This document shows, piece by piece, positions 7,663-16,323 of a stretch of DNA of 64,000 bases. A program made the position numbers and the translations under genes. The notes beneath the pieces were generated by a model. That model ran no database searches, was not told the origin of the DNA, and was given only the letters and a program-made list of their open reading frames with translations. The stretch comes from Pseudomonadota bacterium (lineage in GTDB: Bacteria > Pseudomonadota > Alphaproteobacteria > Rhizobiales > Devosiaceae). How positions within the stretch are numbered: the stretch's first letter is position 1; the number at the start of each line of letters is the position of its first letter. The DNA lies in contig JAEWLC010000064.1 of assembly GCA_023393475.1 (NCBI GenBank), forward strand, positions 1 through 64,000, read 5' to 3'.

Positions 7663-8643
7663 CTAGACGTCGAACTGGATCATCTTGTTCATGATGAAAC
7701 CGCCCATGAACATGAGGATTGCCGCGATGCCGAGCATGATGTTGCCGATCTGGGTCTGCACCATCGGCAGCAGGTAGGTCGGCGTCGTCAGCGACACGAG
7801 GATGGCGACGATGATCGGCAGCGAGCCGATGATGCCGGCCGACGCCTTGGCTTCGGACGACATGGCCTTGACCTTCTGCTTCATCTTCTTGCGGTTACGC
7901 AGCACGCGAGCGAGGTTGCCCAGCGCTTCGGAGAGGTTGCCGCCGGCCTGCGCCTGCACGGTGATGACGACGATGAAGAAGTTGACCTCGGGCAGCGGCA
8001 CGCGATCGTAGAGCGTCGTCACCGCCTCCTGGATGGTCTTGCCGACCGACTGCTGGTCCAGCACCCGCTGGAAATCGCTCTTGATCGGATCCTTGGCTTC
8101 CTTGGCCACGAGGCGCATGGAATCGTTGAGCGGCAGACCGGACTTCACGCCGCGAACGATGGCTTCCACCGCGTTGGGCAGCTCATCGAGGAAGGCGTTC
8201 TGGTACTTCTTGCGGCGGCGGTTGAGGTACATGCGCGGCAGCAGGTAGCCGCCGGTGACGCCGAAGATGACCCAGTAGTACCAGTCGAGCTGCAGCACGA
8301 AGCAGATGACGGCGACGACGAGGCCGACGATCACCGAGTTACGGATGAAGGCGGCGGGCTTGATCTTCATGCCGGCCTGGTAGAGCCGGTCGCGCAGCGG
8401 GATGTTCTTTTTCTTCTTCTCGAGAGCCGCTGTCTGGGCCTTCAGCGTCTGCTGGAGTTCCTTGCGGCGGGTATCGCGTTCCCGGTTGGCCTCGCCGGCG
8501 ATGCGGGCGTTGCGGCCGTCGCCCTGCATTGCCTTCATGCGCTTGTCGGCGCGGCGGCCGCTGCCGAGCACCGAGGGCACGAGCGCGAAGCCCGCGGCGG
8601 CTACGGCGATTGCGGCGAGGATGGCGTAGATAAGCGGGCTCAT
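7663..8643 (-). CDS. tadB: Tad pilus inner-membrane platform protein TadB
   Basis: Paralogue and partner of TadC in the inner-membrane pilus platform. It has 326 residues, an N-terminal membrane helix (about 3-23), a basic cytoplasmic linker rich in Lys and Arg, two central membrane segments (about 100-135), a T2SSF domain (FLDELPNAVEAIVRGVKSGL, then AQAGGNLSEALGNLARVLRNR), and two C-terminal membrane helices. It lies eight bases after tadA and 11 before tadC, so the three are surely co-transcribed. Confidence 0.92.
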   Translation of the reverse strand: MSPLIYAILAAIAVAAAGFALVPSVLGSGRRADKRMKAMQGDGRNARIAGEANRERDTRRKELQQTLKAQTAALEKKKKNIPLRDRLYQAGMKIKPAAFIRNSVIVGLVVAVICFVLQLDWYYWVIFGVTGGYLLPRMYLNRRRKKYQNAFLDELPNAVEAIVRGVKSGLPLNDSMRLVAKEAKDPIKSDFQRVLDQQSVGKTIQEAVTTLYDRVPLPEVNFFIVVITVQAQAGGNLSEALGNLARVLRNRKKMKQKVKAMSSEAKASAGIIGSLPIIVAILVSLTTPTYLLPMVQTQIGNIMLGIAAILMFMGGFIMNKMIQFDV

Positions 8644-8651
8644 GCGTGACC

Positions 8652-10124
8652 TTATGACCCGAGGATTTCGTGCTGCTCGATGTTCGACTTCTCGAGCGCC
8701 TCGACCAGGTTGGGCTCTTCGTTGAAGTAGCGGGCGCGTTCGGTGAAGTTCGGCTTGGTGATGCCGGTCGAGCGGTGGCGGCCGATCAGGTTGCCGTTCG
8801 CGTCTTCGCCGGTGATGTCGTAGAGGAAGATGTCCTGGGTGACGATGACGTCGCCTTCCATGCCCAGCACTTCGGAAATGTGGGTGATGCGGCGCGAACC
8901 GTCGCGCAGGCGCGCCGCCTGCACGATCACGTCGATCGAGGAACAGATCATCTCGCGGATGGTGCGGCTGGGCAGGGCATAGCCGCCCATGGTGATCATC
9001 GATTCGAGACGGCTGAGGGCCTCGCGCGGGCTGTTGGCGTGGAGCGTGCCCATCGAGCCGTCGTGGCCGGTGTTCATCGCCTGCAGCAGGTCGAAGGCCT
9101 CGGGTCCACGCACTTCGCCCACGATGATGCGTTCGGGACGCATACGCAGGCAGTTCTTGACGAGATCGCGCATGGTGATCTCGCCTTCGCCCTCGAGGTT
9201 GGGCGGACGGGTTTCGAGACGCACGACATGCGGCTGCTGCAGCTGCAGTTCGGCCGAGTCCTCGCAGGTGATGACGCGCTCGTCCTTCTCGATGAAGCCG
9301 GTGAGGGCGTTGAGCAGCGTGGTCTTGCCCGAGCCGGTACCGCCCGAGATCAGGATGTTGGCGCGCACGCGGCCGAGGATGCGCAGCACCTCGGCGCCTT
9401 CAGGCGAGATCGAGTTGTACTTGACCAGCTGAGGCAGGGTCAGCTTGTCCTTCTTGAACTTACGAATGGTGAGTGCGGCGCCGTCGATGGCCAGCGGCGG
9501 GGCAATCACGTTGACGCGCGAGCCGTCGGGCAGGCGGGCGTCGCAGATGGGGGAGCTTTCGTCGACGCGGCGGCCGACCTGCGACACGATGCGCTGGCAC
9601 ACGTTCATCAGGTGCGCGTCGTCGCGGAAGCGGACGTTGGTGAGCTTCACCTTGCCGCCGACCTCAATGTAGCATTTCTGCGACCCGTTCACCATGATGT
9701 CGGCGATGTCGTCGCGTGCCAGCAGCGGTTCGAGCGGGCCGTAGCCGAGCACGTCGTTGCAGATGTCTTCGAGCAGGTCTTCCTGTTCGGAGATCGACAT
9801 GATGATCGACTTGAGTGCGATGATCTCGGCGACGATGTCGCGGATTTCCTCGCGTGCCGTCTCCTGCTCCATGGTGGCGAGCTGGCTGAGGTCGATCGAG
9901 TCGATCAGGGCGTTGAAGATGGCCGACTTGGTCTGGAAATACTCCTTGTCGCGCGTCGCCGCTTCGGGGCTGCGCACGTCGATGACTTCGTCGGGGCGCT
10001 TGGCGGTATCGAGCGCCCTAGAAGGCTCCGCCCTTGCGGCCGGTGCCGCGGGAATGGCCTGGGGCCGCGGGACGGGTGCCGCACCGGGAGTATTGCCGCC
10101 GAAAGTGGTACGTCTACCGAACAT
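8652..10124 (-). CDS. tadA: Tad pilus assembly ATPase TadA/CpaF
   Basis: A hexameric secretion ATPase of the T2SSE/VirB11 family that powers Flp pilus assembly at the inner membrane. The 490 residues have an unstructured N-terminus rich in Pro and Ala (1-40), an N-terminal domain, and the core with Walker A GGTGSGKTT (about residue 262), an Asp box, Walker B and the His box (TGHDGSMGTLHANSPREAL). It is followed eight bases later by tadB. Confidence 0.95.
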   Translation of the reverse strand: MFGRRTTFGGNTPGAAPVPRPQAIPAAPAARAEPSRALDTAKRPDEVIDVRSPEAATRDKEYFQTKSAIFNALIDSIDLSQLATMEQETAREEIRDIVAEIIALKSIIMSISEQEDLLEDICNDVLGYGPLEPLLARDDIADIMVNGSQKCYIEVGGKVKLTNVRFRDDAHLMNVCQRIVSQVGRRVDESSPICDARLPDGSRVNVIAPPLAIDGAALTIRKFKKDKLTLPQLVKYNSISPEGAEVLRILGRVRANILISGGTGSGKTTLLNALTGFIEKDERVITCEDSAELQLQQPHVVRLETRPPNLEGEGEITMRDLVKNCLRMRPERIIVGEVRGPEAFDLLQAMNTGHDGSMGTLHANSPREALSRLESMITMGGYALPSRTIREMICSSIDVIVQAARLRDGSRRITHISEVLGMEGDVIVTQDIFLYDITGEDANGNLIGRHRSTGITKPNFTERARYFNEEPNLVEALEKSNIEQHEILGS

Positions 10125-10135
10125 TCAGAAAGCCC

Positions 10136-11413
10136 TCAGGCGCGCTTCTTCTTGAGGAACGGGAGCTTTAGCCCACCCATGGCGGAGGCCGCTCGTTCCG
10201 GGGCGTTGCGGCCGGTGACGTGCATGCCGATCAGGCGGAACACGTCGTTGGCCTTGTTGTTGGCGGAGACCTCGGCGATCATCTGCCCGTTATTGGCAGC
10301 GGTGCCGAAAGTGGCGGCGTCGAAGCCGACCTGGCCCAGCAGCCGGCACTCGACAGAGGTCGCGAACTCGGTCGGGGCGATCTCGGGCCGGCGCGGAATG
10401 CCGACCTTGTTGATCACCAGCATCGGCTCGCTCTCGGTGGGGCGCAGGGCCTTGATGGTGTCGGAGAGGTTCTTGGCGTTGCGAAGGTTCGCCAGGTCTG
10501 GTTCGGCGACGATCACGATCTCGTCGATGGTGGCAATGGTGTAGCGCACCCAGGCGTTCCAGGTGTGCGGCAGGTCGAGCACCACGACCGGCGTCGATTT
10601 CTGGCTCAGCTCGAGGATCTGCTCGAACTCGCGCTCCTCGAAATCGAAGGTGCGGTCGAGCATGGCCGGCGCGGTCAGCAGGCTCACATGGTTGGCCGCC
10701 TTGCTCATCAGGCGGTCCAGCATGGTCTGGTCCATCTTCTGGGCATTGTTGCCGATGGCGTCGGCGATGCCGTGAGGCGGGTCCTGGTTGAAGTTCAGGC
10801 CTGCGGTGCCGAACGGCAGGTCGAGATCGAGGATCAGTGTGTCCTGGCGTAGGTGCTGGCTCACCGCCCAGGCGACATTATGCGCGACGGTCGAACTGCC
10901 GGCACCACCCTTGGCCGAGATGAAGCCGACGGTCCTGCCGATCGGGGCGGCGCCCTCGGCGGCGAACAGCTCGGTGATCGCCGAGACGATCGTCGGGGCC
11001 GACGCGGGCAGCACGATATACTCGGAGACGCCGGAGCGGATGAGCTCGCGATAGAGCAGCACGTCGTTGACGTGGCCGAGGACGATCAGCCGGGTCGAGG
11101 CATCGCAGACTTCGGCGAGGCGCTCGAGGGCGTGGGGAATCTCTTCGGTCGGCAGCGAGGTCTCGACGAGGATCAGGTTCGGCGTCGGGTTCGCCTTGTA
11201 GGTCTCGATGGCGCCCTCGAGGCCGCCATTATGCGTGGTCAGCGCGACCTTCGACATGCGCCGGTCATGCACCGCCGACTCGACCAGCTGGGCGGTCTGC
11301 GAATGCTCGCAGAAGGCCTGGATGGTGATGCGCGGGATCAGGCGGGCGCCGGCGGCCACGTCCAGCACTTGTTCCTCGGCGGCCTTGCCGCCATCGCGGG
11401 AGAGCAAACTCAT
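10136..11413 (-). CDS. cpaE: Tad pilus localisation ATPase TadZ/CpaE
   Basis: A ParA/MinD-like ATPase that positions the Tad machine, in Caulobacter at one pole. The 425 residues start with a receiver-like domain (about 30-145; it lacks an obvious phosphorylatable pattern) followed by the ATPase domain. The P-loop is the deviant type KGGAGSST, with the signature Lys retained but the canonical GKT replaced, as in other TadZ proteins. The minus-strand order cpaC, cpaE, tadA and 11-14 base gaps show one operon. Confidence 0.9.
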   Translation of the reverse strand: MSLLSRDGGKAAEEQVLDVAAGARLIPRITIQAFCEHSQTAQLVESAVHDRRMSKVALTTHNGGLEGAIETYKANPTPNLILVETSLPTEEIPHALERLAEVCDASTRLIVLGHVNDVLLYRELIRSGVSEYIVLPASAPTIVSAITELFAAEGAAPIGRTVGFISAKGGAGSSTVAHNVAWAVSQHLRQDTLILDLDLPFGTAGLNFNQDPPHGIADAIGNNAQKMDQTMLDRLMSKAANHVSLLTAPAMLDRTFDFEEREFEQILELSQKSTPVVVLDLPHTWNAWVRYTIATIDEIVIVAEPDLANLRNAKNLSDTIKALRPTESEPMLVINKVGIPRRPEIAPTEFATSVECRLLGQVGFDAATFGTAANNGQMIAEVSANNKANDVFRLIGMHVTGRNAPERAASAMGGLKLPFLKKKRA

Positions 11414-11427
11414 GACAACCTACTCCA

Positions 11428-12912
11428 TCAATCCAGCACGAAGCCGACGTTGCCGTCGTAGCTCCCGCGCGTGCCGGCAGGGCCGACACCGTACATCGTC
11501 TCGATACGCCCGAGGAAAATAGCCTCGGCATCGTTAGCAAATACCATCCTGTCGGCAGGGGTTTCGGGAGCCTCCCGCGTGGCCTGGGCCAGGTAGGGGG
11601 TCACGAGGATCACCAGTTCGGTCTGCGAGCGGATGAAATCGCGCGAGCGGAACAGGGCGCCGAGGATCGGGATATCGCCGAGGCCGGGCAGCCGGTGCAC
11701 CTGCGCGCGGGTCGATTCCTGGATCAGGCCGCCGATCGCGAGCGTCATGCCGGCGCCGACTTCGACGCTGGTCTTGGCCGAGCGCTTCTTGATGCCCGGC
11801 AGCGTAATCGTGCCGACAGTGATGCTGCCTTCGGGGCTGAGCTCGCTGCTCGAGGTATCGATCTGCAGGCCGATGGTGCCGTTCGACTTGATGGTAGGCG
11901 TGAAGTCGAGCGTCACGCCGAAATCCTGGTAGGCGAAGGACACAGTGTCGTCCGAGACGCCGGTCGGCACCGGGAACTGTCCGCCGGCGTTGAACGAGGC
12001 GGTCTGGCCGGAAATCGCGGTCAGCACCGGCTCGGCCAGCGTGCGGGCAGCGCCGCGCTGCTCCATGGCTCGGATCTGGGCATCGATCGTGAGCGGCCCG
12101 GCCGACACACCGATATCGACGCCGTTATTGGTGAAGATGTTCGAAACGCCGCCGATCGGCTGGCGGGAGACGAAGCTGGTCGTCACTCCACCGTTGTTCA
12201 TGCCGCCGGTCAGGTTGATGCCGAACTCCTTGGCAAGGCTGCGATTCACCTCGGCCACGGTGACCTTGATCATCACCTGCTGGGTACCGCCGACATCGAG
12301 CACGCTGGTGACGTTGTCGGGCCCACCGGCGAACTGGGCGGCGATCGAGAGGGCCTTATGCAGGTCGTCAGCATTCGCGGCCGAGCCGGAGAGCACGACG
12401 CGGTTGATGATCTTGCCGGTGGCATCGGTCATCGCCACGGCTTCGACATCGATATTCGAGTTGGGGATGACCTTGTCGTAGGTGTCGCGCAGGACTGCGG
12501 TGACGCTCGAGCTCTCGTTGTTGGTGCCCTTGGTGCTCACATCGAGAACGAGGATGGTGCGGCCCGAGGCGTCCATGAAGAAGATGTTGGTGTCACCCGG
12601 GCCGAGGGCCTGGACGATGGCGCGGCGCTTCGAGCGCAGGATCGCATTGGCGACGCCGGGCTGCGAGACGATGACTTCCTGGGCGTCGACGGGCAGATCG
12701 ACCAGCATCGACTTGTTGAGCTTCAGGCTCACCTGCTGGGTGGAGCCGAAGCCGCTGGCGGTGAGCTTGAGGTGCGAGGACTCTGCCGCCTGTGCGGTGG
12801 CGATGCCGAGCGAGGCCAGCCCGAGAGTCGCGCCGAGCGCCGCCGCGGCGACCATCAGGCGCAGGGATCGCGCAACCAAGCCGCGCATGGGGCGGACGGG
12901 AACCGGGGTCAT
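11428..12912 (-). CDS. cpaC: Tad pilus outer-membrane secretin CpaC/RcpA
   Basis: Forms the outer-membrane channel for the Flp pilus. With the start at 12912 it has 494 residues: a basic N-terminus and signal peptide ending near AQAAES, an N-terminal pilus-secretin domain (about 55-130), a BON-like region, and the secretin domain (about 250-430, with the VEVGAGMTLAIGGLIQ signature). I preferred the ATG at 12912 to that at 12933 because GAGG lies eight bases upstream of it; the upper ATG overlaps the cpaB stop and would add seven residues. The C-terminus ends in a tail after the secretin domain. Confidence 0.9.
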   Translation of the reverse strand: MTPVPVRPMRGLVARSLRLMVAAAALGATLGLASLGIATAQAAESSHLKLTASGFGSTQQVSLKLNKSMLVDLPVDAQEVIVSQPGVANAILRSKRRAIVQALGPGDTNIFFMDASGRTILVLDVSTKGTNNESSSVTAVLRDTYDKVIPNSNIDVEAVAMTDATGKIINRVVLSGSAANADDLHKALSIAAQFAGGPDNVTSVLDVGGTQQVMIKVTVAEVNRSLAKEFGINLTGGMNNGGVTTSFVSRQPIGGVSNIFTNNGVDIGVSAGPLTIDAQIRAMEQRGAARTLAEPVLTAISGQTASFNAGGQFPVPTGVSDDTVSFAYQDFGVTLDFTPTIKSNGTIGLQIDTSSSELSPEGSITVGTITLPGIKKRSAKTSVEVGAGMTLAIGGLIQESTRAQVHRLPGLGDIPILGALFRSRDFIRSQTELVILVTPYLAQATREAPETPADRMVFANDAEAIFLGRIETMYGVGPAGTRGSYDGNVGFVLD

Positions 12913-12924
12913 CACGTTATCCTC
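12913..12924 (-). promoter_or_regulatory. RBS that favours the downstream cpaC start
   Basis: Read on the minus strand, GAGG is followed by eight bases and then the ATG at 12912. The upstream ATG at 12933 is coupled to the cpaB stop but has no comparable sequence. Confidence 0.4.
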
Positions 12925-12929
12925 ACGCA

Positions 12930-13865
12930 TCATTCTGCCTGCTCTTCTGAGCCGGACTCTTTGTTTGCGGACTCATCGAAGACGAGCGACTCTTCGTCCG
13001 GCGGCAGGTCGTCGGGCGCAGACTCGGCGTAGGCGGCTTCGGTGACTTCGGGCGTACCGCCGCTGGCCGGCATCACGGTCGCGTCCTTGCCGTAGCGGAT
13101 CATCTTGATCGCCCGGCTGGTCTCGTTGCGGATCGCATCGCCCGGTGACTGGGCGAAATCGGCGATCGAGCGCAGGACCACCGAGAGCTTGCCGAGGCGG
13201 GTGGCGTTGATCACCATCTCGCCCTGCACCGGCGTCAGCTCAAGGGTGGCGATGGTGCCGCCCTGGAAGGTGGCGACGTCGGTCGCCTTGCTGTCCTCGC
13301 CCTCTTTCTTGGCCGCCTGGTTGATCTGGCCGAGACGGGTGCCGATGGCGAGGACCTTGACGTTGGCGAGGATGGTCTGGCTGACGCCGCCGCGGGTCAG
13401 CACCACGTCGACGCGATCATTAGGGACCACGAAGCCGCCGGCCGCCGCGTCGGCGCTCACCGGCACCGAGACGCCGCGCATGCCCTTGGGCAGCACCGCC
13501 GATAGATAGCCCTGGTCGGACCGCACCAGCTTCTGGTCGGAGATCGGCTCGCCGATGAAGATCTCGAAGCGGGCGACCGTGCCCTTCATCTGGGTCAACG
13601 CATCGGGGAGTTCGGTTTCGGTGACATATTCATCGCGCACCGAGAGTTCAGGCCAGTCCATCCACTCGATGGTGTCCGAGCTCAGCCGCTGGCCGACGCC
13701 GATCGGCGCCTTGGCGACGAGAATCTTGGTCTTTTGTTCCTCGACGATCTGCGTCGGGCCGGGCACCGCGACCTGTTGCGGTGTGCCCTGTCGCATTGCG
13801 AGGAAAGCCGCCAACCCGCCTGCCAGCAAAGCAACGAACAGCAGGATAATACGCGAGGCACGCAT
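12930..13865 (-). CDS. cpaB: Tad pilus assembly protein CpaB/RcpC
   Basis: A periplasmic protein with an N-terminal membrane anchor and a SAF domain, thought to bridge the secretin and the inner-membrane platform. It has 311 residues: anchor at about 5-23, SAF domain at about 45-110 (VAKAPIGVGQRLSSDTIEW), then the RcpC/CpaB domain (VPVSADAAAGGFVVPNDRVDV), and an acidic C-terminal tail rich in Glu, Asp and Ser. GGAG lies eight bases before the ATG. It is the first gene of the cpaB-cpaC-cpaE-tadABC run, 131 bases after cpaA. Confidence 0.92.
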   Translation of the reverse strand: MRASRIILLFVALLAGGLAAFLAMRQGTPQQVAVPGPTQIVEEQKTKILVAKAPIGVGQRLSSDTIEWMDWPELSVRDEYVTETELPDALTQMKGTVARFEIFIGEPISDQKLVRSDQGYLSAVLPKGMRGVSVPVSADAAAGGFVVPNDRVDVVLTRGGVSQTILANVKVLAIGTRLGQINQAAKKEGEDSKATDVATFQGGTIATLELTPVQGEMVINATRLGKLSVVLRSIADFAQSPGDAIRNETSRAIKMIRYGKDATVMPASGGTPEVTEAAYAESAPDDLPPDEESLVFDESANKESGSEEQAE

Positions 13866-13996
13866 GGCCCAGACTCCAAGCCTACTGAGCCCCCAAAGGC
13901 CCGGTTACACTTGGCAACGACTATCCGTGCAAAGGGTCAAAGTTTGGTTAATCGAAGCTTGTCTATTACGGTTAACGAGTCGTAGCTCGAAGACTT

Positions 13997-14509
13997 TCAG
14001 CCGATGAGGCGCTGAAAGACTATGCTGGTCGGGTAAACCGCCAGTCCTGCCGCGGCGAGCGCGATGCCATAAGGCACCCCGGTCTTGGCGTCGTGCAGCT
14101 TTTCGATCCAGCCGACGAACTTGAGCTGCGGCGGCAGCGGCAAACGGCGTACCCCGAGCAATGCCAGGGTGAGGCTACCGCCGAGGAGCGAGGCGTAGAT
14201 CAGGTAGGCGACTGAGCCTGGAAAGCCGAACCACAGCGCCGTCGCGGCGATCAGCTTGGCGTCGCCGCCACCGATCCAGCCGAAGGCAAAGAAACTGAAG
14301 GCAACGAGCAGGACTACGATCGCGGTCAGCGCATGGACACCGACCTGCTCGAGCGGCATGCCGACGATGAGCGCCAGGACGAAGAAGGCCGCGACAAGGA
14401 TCAGTACCATCTTGTTGGAGATCCGCATGGTCAGCAGATCCGAACAGGCCGCATAAGCCATCAGAGCCGGAAACACGAACAGCAGCGGGACGGCGATGAG
14501 TGTTGGCAT
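13997..14509 (-). CDS. cpaA: Prepilin peptidase CpaA (type A24)
   Basis: A polytopic inner-membrane aspartic peptidase that cleaves Flp pilin and TadE/F-type prepilins. The 170 residues are short, as in all CpaA/TadV proteins, which lack the N-methylase domain of PilD. The first catalytic Asp is in the segment AYAACSDLLTMRISN and the second in GWIGGGDAKLIAA. The start at 14509 gives a membrane helix immediately; the longer frame runs back through a terminator and is not credible. It is separated from flp by that terminator. Confidence 0.9.
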   Translation of the reverse strand: MPTLIAVPLLFVFPALMAYAACSDLLTMRISNKMVLILVAAFFVLALIVGMPLEQVGVHALTAIVVLLVAFSFFAFGWIGGGDAKLIAATALWFGFPGSVAYLIYASLLGGSLTLALLGVRRLPLPPQLKFVGWIEKLHDAKTGVPYGIALAAAGLAVYPTSIVFQRLIG

Positions 14510-14526
14510 GATCTGGCGGCGGTTGG

Positions 14527-14550
14527 GGCGCCGGCTTGCCCGGCGGCGCC
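14527..14550 (-). promoter_or_regulatory. G+C-rich hairpin in the cpaA leader
   Basis: GGCGCCG (14527-14533) pairs with CGGCGCC (14544-14550). It lies 17 bases before the cpaA start and could occlude the RBS, which is otherwise weak. No function is known. Confidence 0.35.
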
Positions 14551-14586
14551 ACTCTCGATGGTTCGTGGTTAAGAAACCAGAAACAG

Positions 14587-14610
14587 AAAGGGACCCCGCG
14601 GGGTCCCTTT
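14587..14610 (-). terminator. Rho-independent terminator between flp and cpaA
   Basis: AAAGGGACCCC and GGGGTCCCTTT form a perfect 11-pair stem around a two-base centre. On the minus strand it is followed by the T-rich sequence CTGTTTCTGGTTTCTT. It lies 26 bases after the pilin stop and would allow much more flp transcript than cpaA transcript. Confidence 0.7.
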
Positions 14611-14636
14611 CGCATTCATGAGCCCGAAGTGACCTA

Positions 14637-14825
14637 TTAGGTCGACGGGATGTCTTCGGTGGCGGTACCCAGCTGGGTCGAGATCGCCGAGAACAGACCC
14701 GAGAGGCTGCCACCGAGAGCGGTAGCGGCGGCGATGATACCGACGGCGATGAGAGCGGCAATCAGGCCGTACTCAATCGCGGTGGCGCCGGATTCGTCGT
14801 TCACGAAACGAGCAACAGTGTTCAT
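14637..14825 (-). CDS. flp: Flp/Fap-type IVb major pilin
   Basis: The subunit of the Flp pilus, made as an inner-membrane prepilin and cleaved by CpaA. The 62-residue precursor reads FVNDESG, then the cleavage site before ATAIEYGLIAAL, with the invariant Glu at +5 and Tyr at +6, then the hydrophobic spine and a short C-terminal region ending EDIPST. I used the ATG at 14825 because AAGGAG lies 11 bases upstream; the longer frame adds six residues without an RBS. It heads the minus-strand locus but is insulated by a terminator. Confidence 0.93.
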   Translation of the reverse strand: MNTVARFVNDESGATAIEYGLIAALIAVGIIAAATALGGSLSGLFSAISTQLGTATEDIPST

Positions 14826-15156
14826 TTTATTGGCTCCTTGCACACGTCATTCTTGTGATCGCATCATTTGATGCGTTCTTGCACCGTTCGACACGTCACA
14901 CATCGAACATGGCCTGACGCTACTGCTCGACCTCTTGACATTGAGTTAATGTTGAGGCCCGCAAAGCCCCGGAATACAAGGCTTTAGAGCATGCTGAGCG
15001 GATCGTTAAAGTAGCCCGTCAAATTGATCGCTGCGCCGTTAAAGTAAAACGAACGCGGGCGCGCGCGCATTACGCGTGCGAAGGCATTTGCGATTTGTTC
15101 ACCATTCCGCGCAACACTCTGTTTGTGTTCGAGTACCGTTTTTCCAGGGTCGCCCC
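14826..15156. promoter_or_regulatory. Divergent control region of the pilin gene
   Basis: This 331-base stretch separates flp from the plus-strand pilus genes and has no believable gene. The ten-base sequence CGTTAAAGTA occurs twice in direct orientation, at 15004-15013 and 15037-15046, a 33-base period or about three helical turns. An alternating purine-pyrimidine run GCGCGCGC lies at about 15060-15068. I found no full CtrA consensus here. Confidence 0.4.
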
Positions 15157-15606
15157 ATGTCTTTCCGTACCAGCCTTGTCGCTCTGATCGCGTTGCCGAT
15201 GCTGATGGCGCCGGCGCTTACCCTGGCCGAAAGCGCCCCGGTCAGCGTCAAGGTGAACATGGCCCGCATCCTCAGGATCAACGCCCCTGCCTCCACGGTG
15301 ATCGTCGGCAATCCCGCGATTGCAGACGTTACGATCCAGGATCCGCAGACCCTGGTGCTCACCGGCAAGGCCTATGGCCAGACCAACCTGATCGTGCTCG
15401 ACAACCGGGGCAGCCCGATTGCCGACACCCTGGTCGAGGTGATCCAGGACCAGGCGGGCGTCGTCACCGTCTATATGGGCGACCGGCGGACCAGCCTCTC
15501 GTGCGAGCCCACCTGCCAGCCGACGATCATGCTCGGCGACGACGGCGACTTTACCGGCACCACAATCGGCTCGTCGCAGACAATTGCCGCCGCGGCTTCA
15601 CAGTAA
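15157..15606 (+). CDS. Stand-alone pilus/secretin N-terminal domain protein
   Basis: A 149-residue exported protein with a signal peptide (ending near TLAES). Its body is essentially one domain like the N-terminal domain of CpaC-type secretins (pilus formation protein N-terminal region): RILRINAPASTVIVGNPAIADV, then VLTGKAYGQTNLIVLDNRG. The tail contains two Cys (SCEPTC) that could form a disulfide. It is not a truncated secretin: the frame ends cleanly and no secretin core follows. Its place beside flp suggests a periplasmic role with the Tad secretin. The ATG at 15157 was chosen because it begins the signal peptide. Confidence 0.8.
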   Translation: MSFRTSLVALIALPMLMAPALTLAESAPVSVKVNMARILRINAPASTVIVGNPAIADVTIQDPQTLVLTGKAYGQTNLIVLDNRGSPIADTLVEVIQDQAGVVTVYMGDRRTSLSCEPTCQPTIMLGDDGDFTGTTIGSSQTIAAAASQ

Positions 15607-15714
15607 CTCGCCGTTAAGCACACAGTCGCTTCGCCGCAAATGCTGCGTCCGCACTAACCATTAACTAGGTGGTTGCTTCTAGCTTGGGTCGCGCAGTGGT
15701 ATGCGGGGCTCACT

Positions 15715-16323
15715 ATGCGCAAGCGCGATGCTCTCTTGAAGAGGATGATAAGGCCGTTCATACGGCGCAGCCGACAGTTCGGCCGCGACGAACGTGGCGT
15801 GACGGCCATCGAGTTCGGCATCCTTGCAGTCCCCTTCTTCATGATCGTCGGCGCCACCCTCGAAACGGCGATGGTCTTCCTCGCCGGCCAGGTCCTCGAC
15901 AGCGCCGTGCAGGACACGTCTCGTCTCGTTCGCACCGGGCAGGCACAGACTGCGGAGTGGGATGGCGACGACTACCGCGCCGCCATTTGCGATCGGCTCT
16001 ACGGCATGTTCGACTGCACCAACGGTCCCAGCGCCCGCATGCGCGTCAGCGTCGCCGTCATCGAGGACTTCACCGAGGCGGCCGTCGGCTACCCGCTCGA
16101 AGTTGAGGACGACTGCACCGAGGTTACCTGCGACTGGACCATGGCGAGCGACTATGTGCCCGGCGTCGGCGGCGACGTCGTCCTGGTCCGGGCCTTCTAC
16201 AAGTGGCCGACCCTGTTGAACCTGCCCGGCTTCAATTTCGGCACCCTGCCCGACGGCAGCCGCCTGCTGGGCGCCTCCCGCGTTTTCAGAAACGAGCCCT
16301 TCGGATGCAGCGATTGCACATGA
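15715..16323 (+). CDS. TadE-family minor pseudopilin
   Basis: A membrane-anchored prepilin-like component of Tad systems that is processed by the prepilin peptidase. The 202 residues have a basic N-terminus and the TadE signature GVTAIEFGILAVPFFM (cleavage expected before VTAIEF), then a periplasmic domain with four or more Cys that may form disulfides (CDRLYGMFDC, CTEVTC, CSDC). The ATG at 15715 was preferred to the TTG at 15673. It overlaps the next gene by four bases (ATGA). Confidence 0.85.
   Translation: MRKRDALLKRMIRPFIRRSRQFGRDERGVTAIEFGILAVPFFMIVGATLETAMVFLAGQVLDSAVQDTSRLVRTGQAQTAEWDGDDYRAAICDRLYGMFDCTNGPSARMRVSVAVIEDFTEAAVGYPLEVEDDCTEVTCDWTMASDYVPGVGGDVVLVRAFYKWPTLLNLPGFNFGTLPDGSRLLGASRVFRNEPFGCSDCT

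Noticed and set aside
8670..10544. Long plus-strand open frame opposite tadA
   Set aside because: It mirrors a clear ATPase gene, has no RBS or recognisable domain, and high G+C DNA gives long antisense frames by chance.
14826..15156. CtrA binding site in the flp promoter
   Set aside because: Several TTAA words occur but none pair at the seven-base spacing of the consensus.
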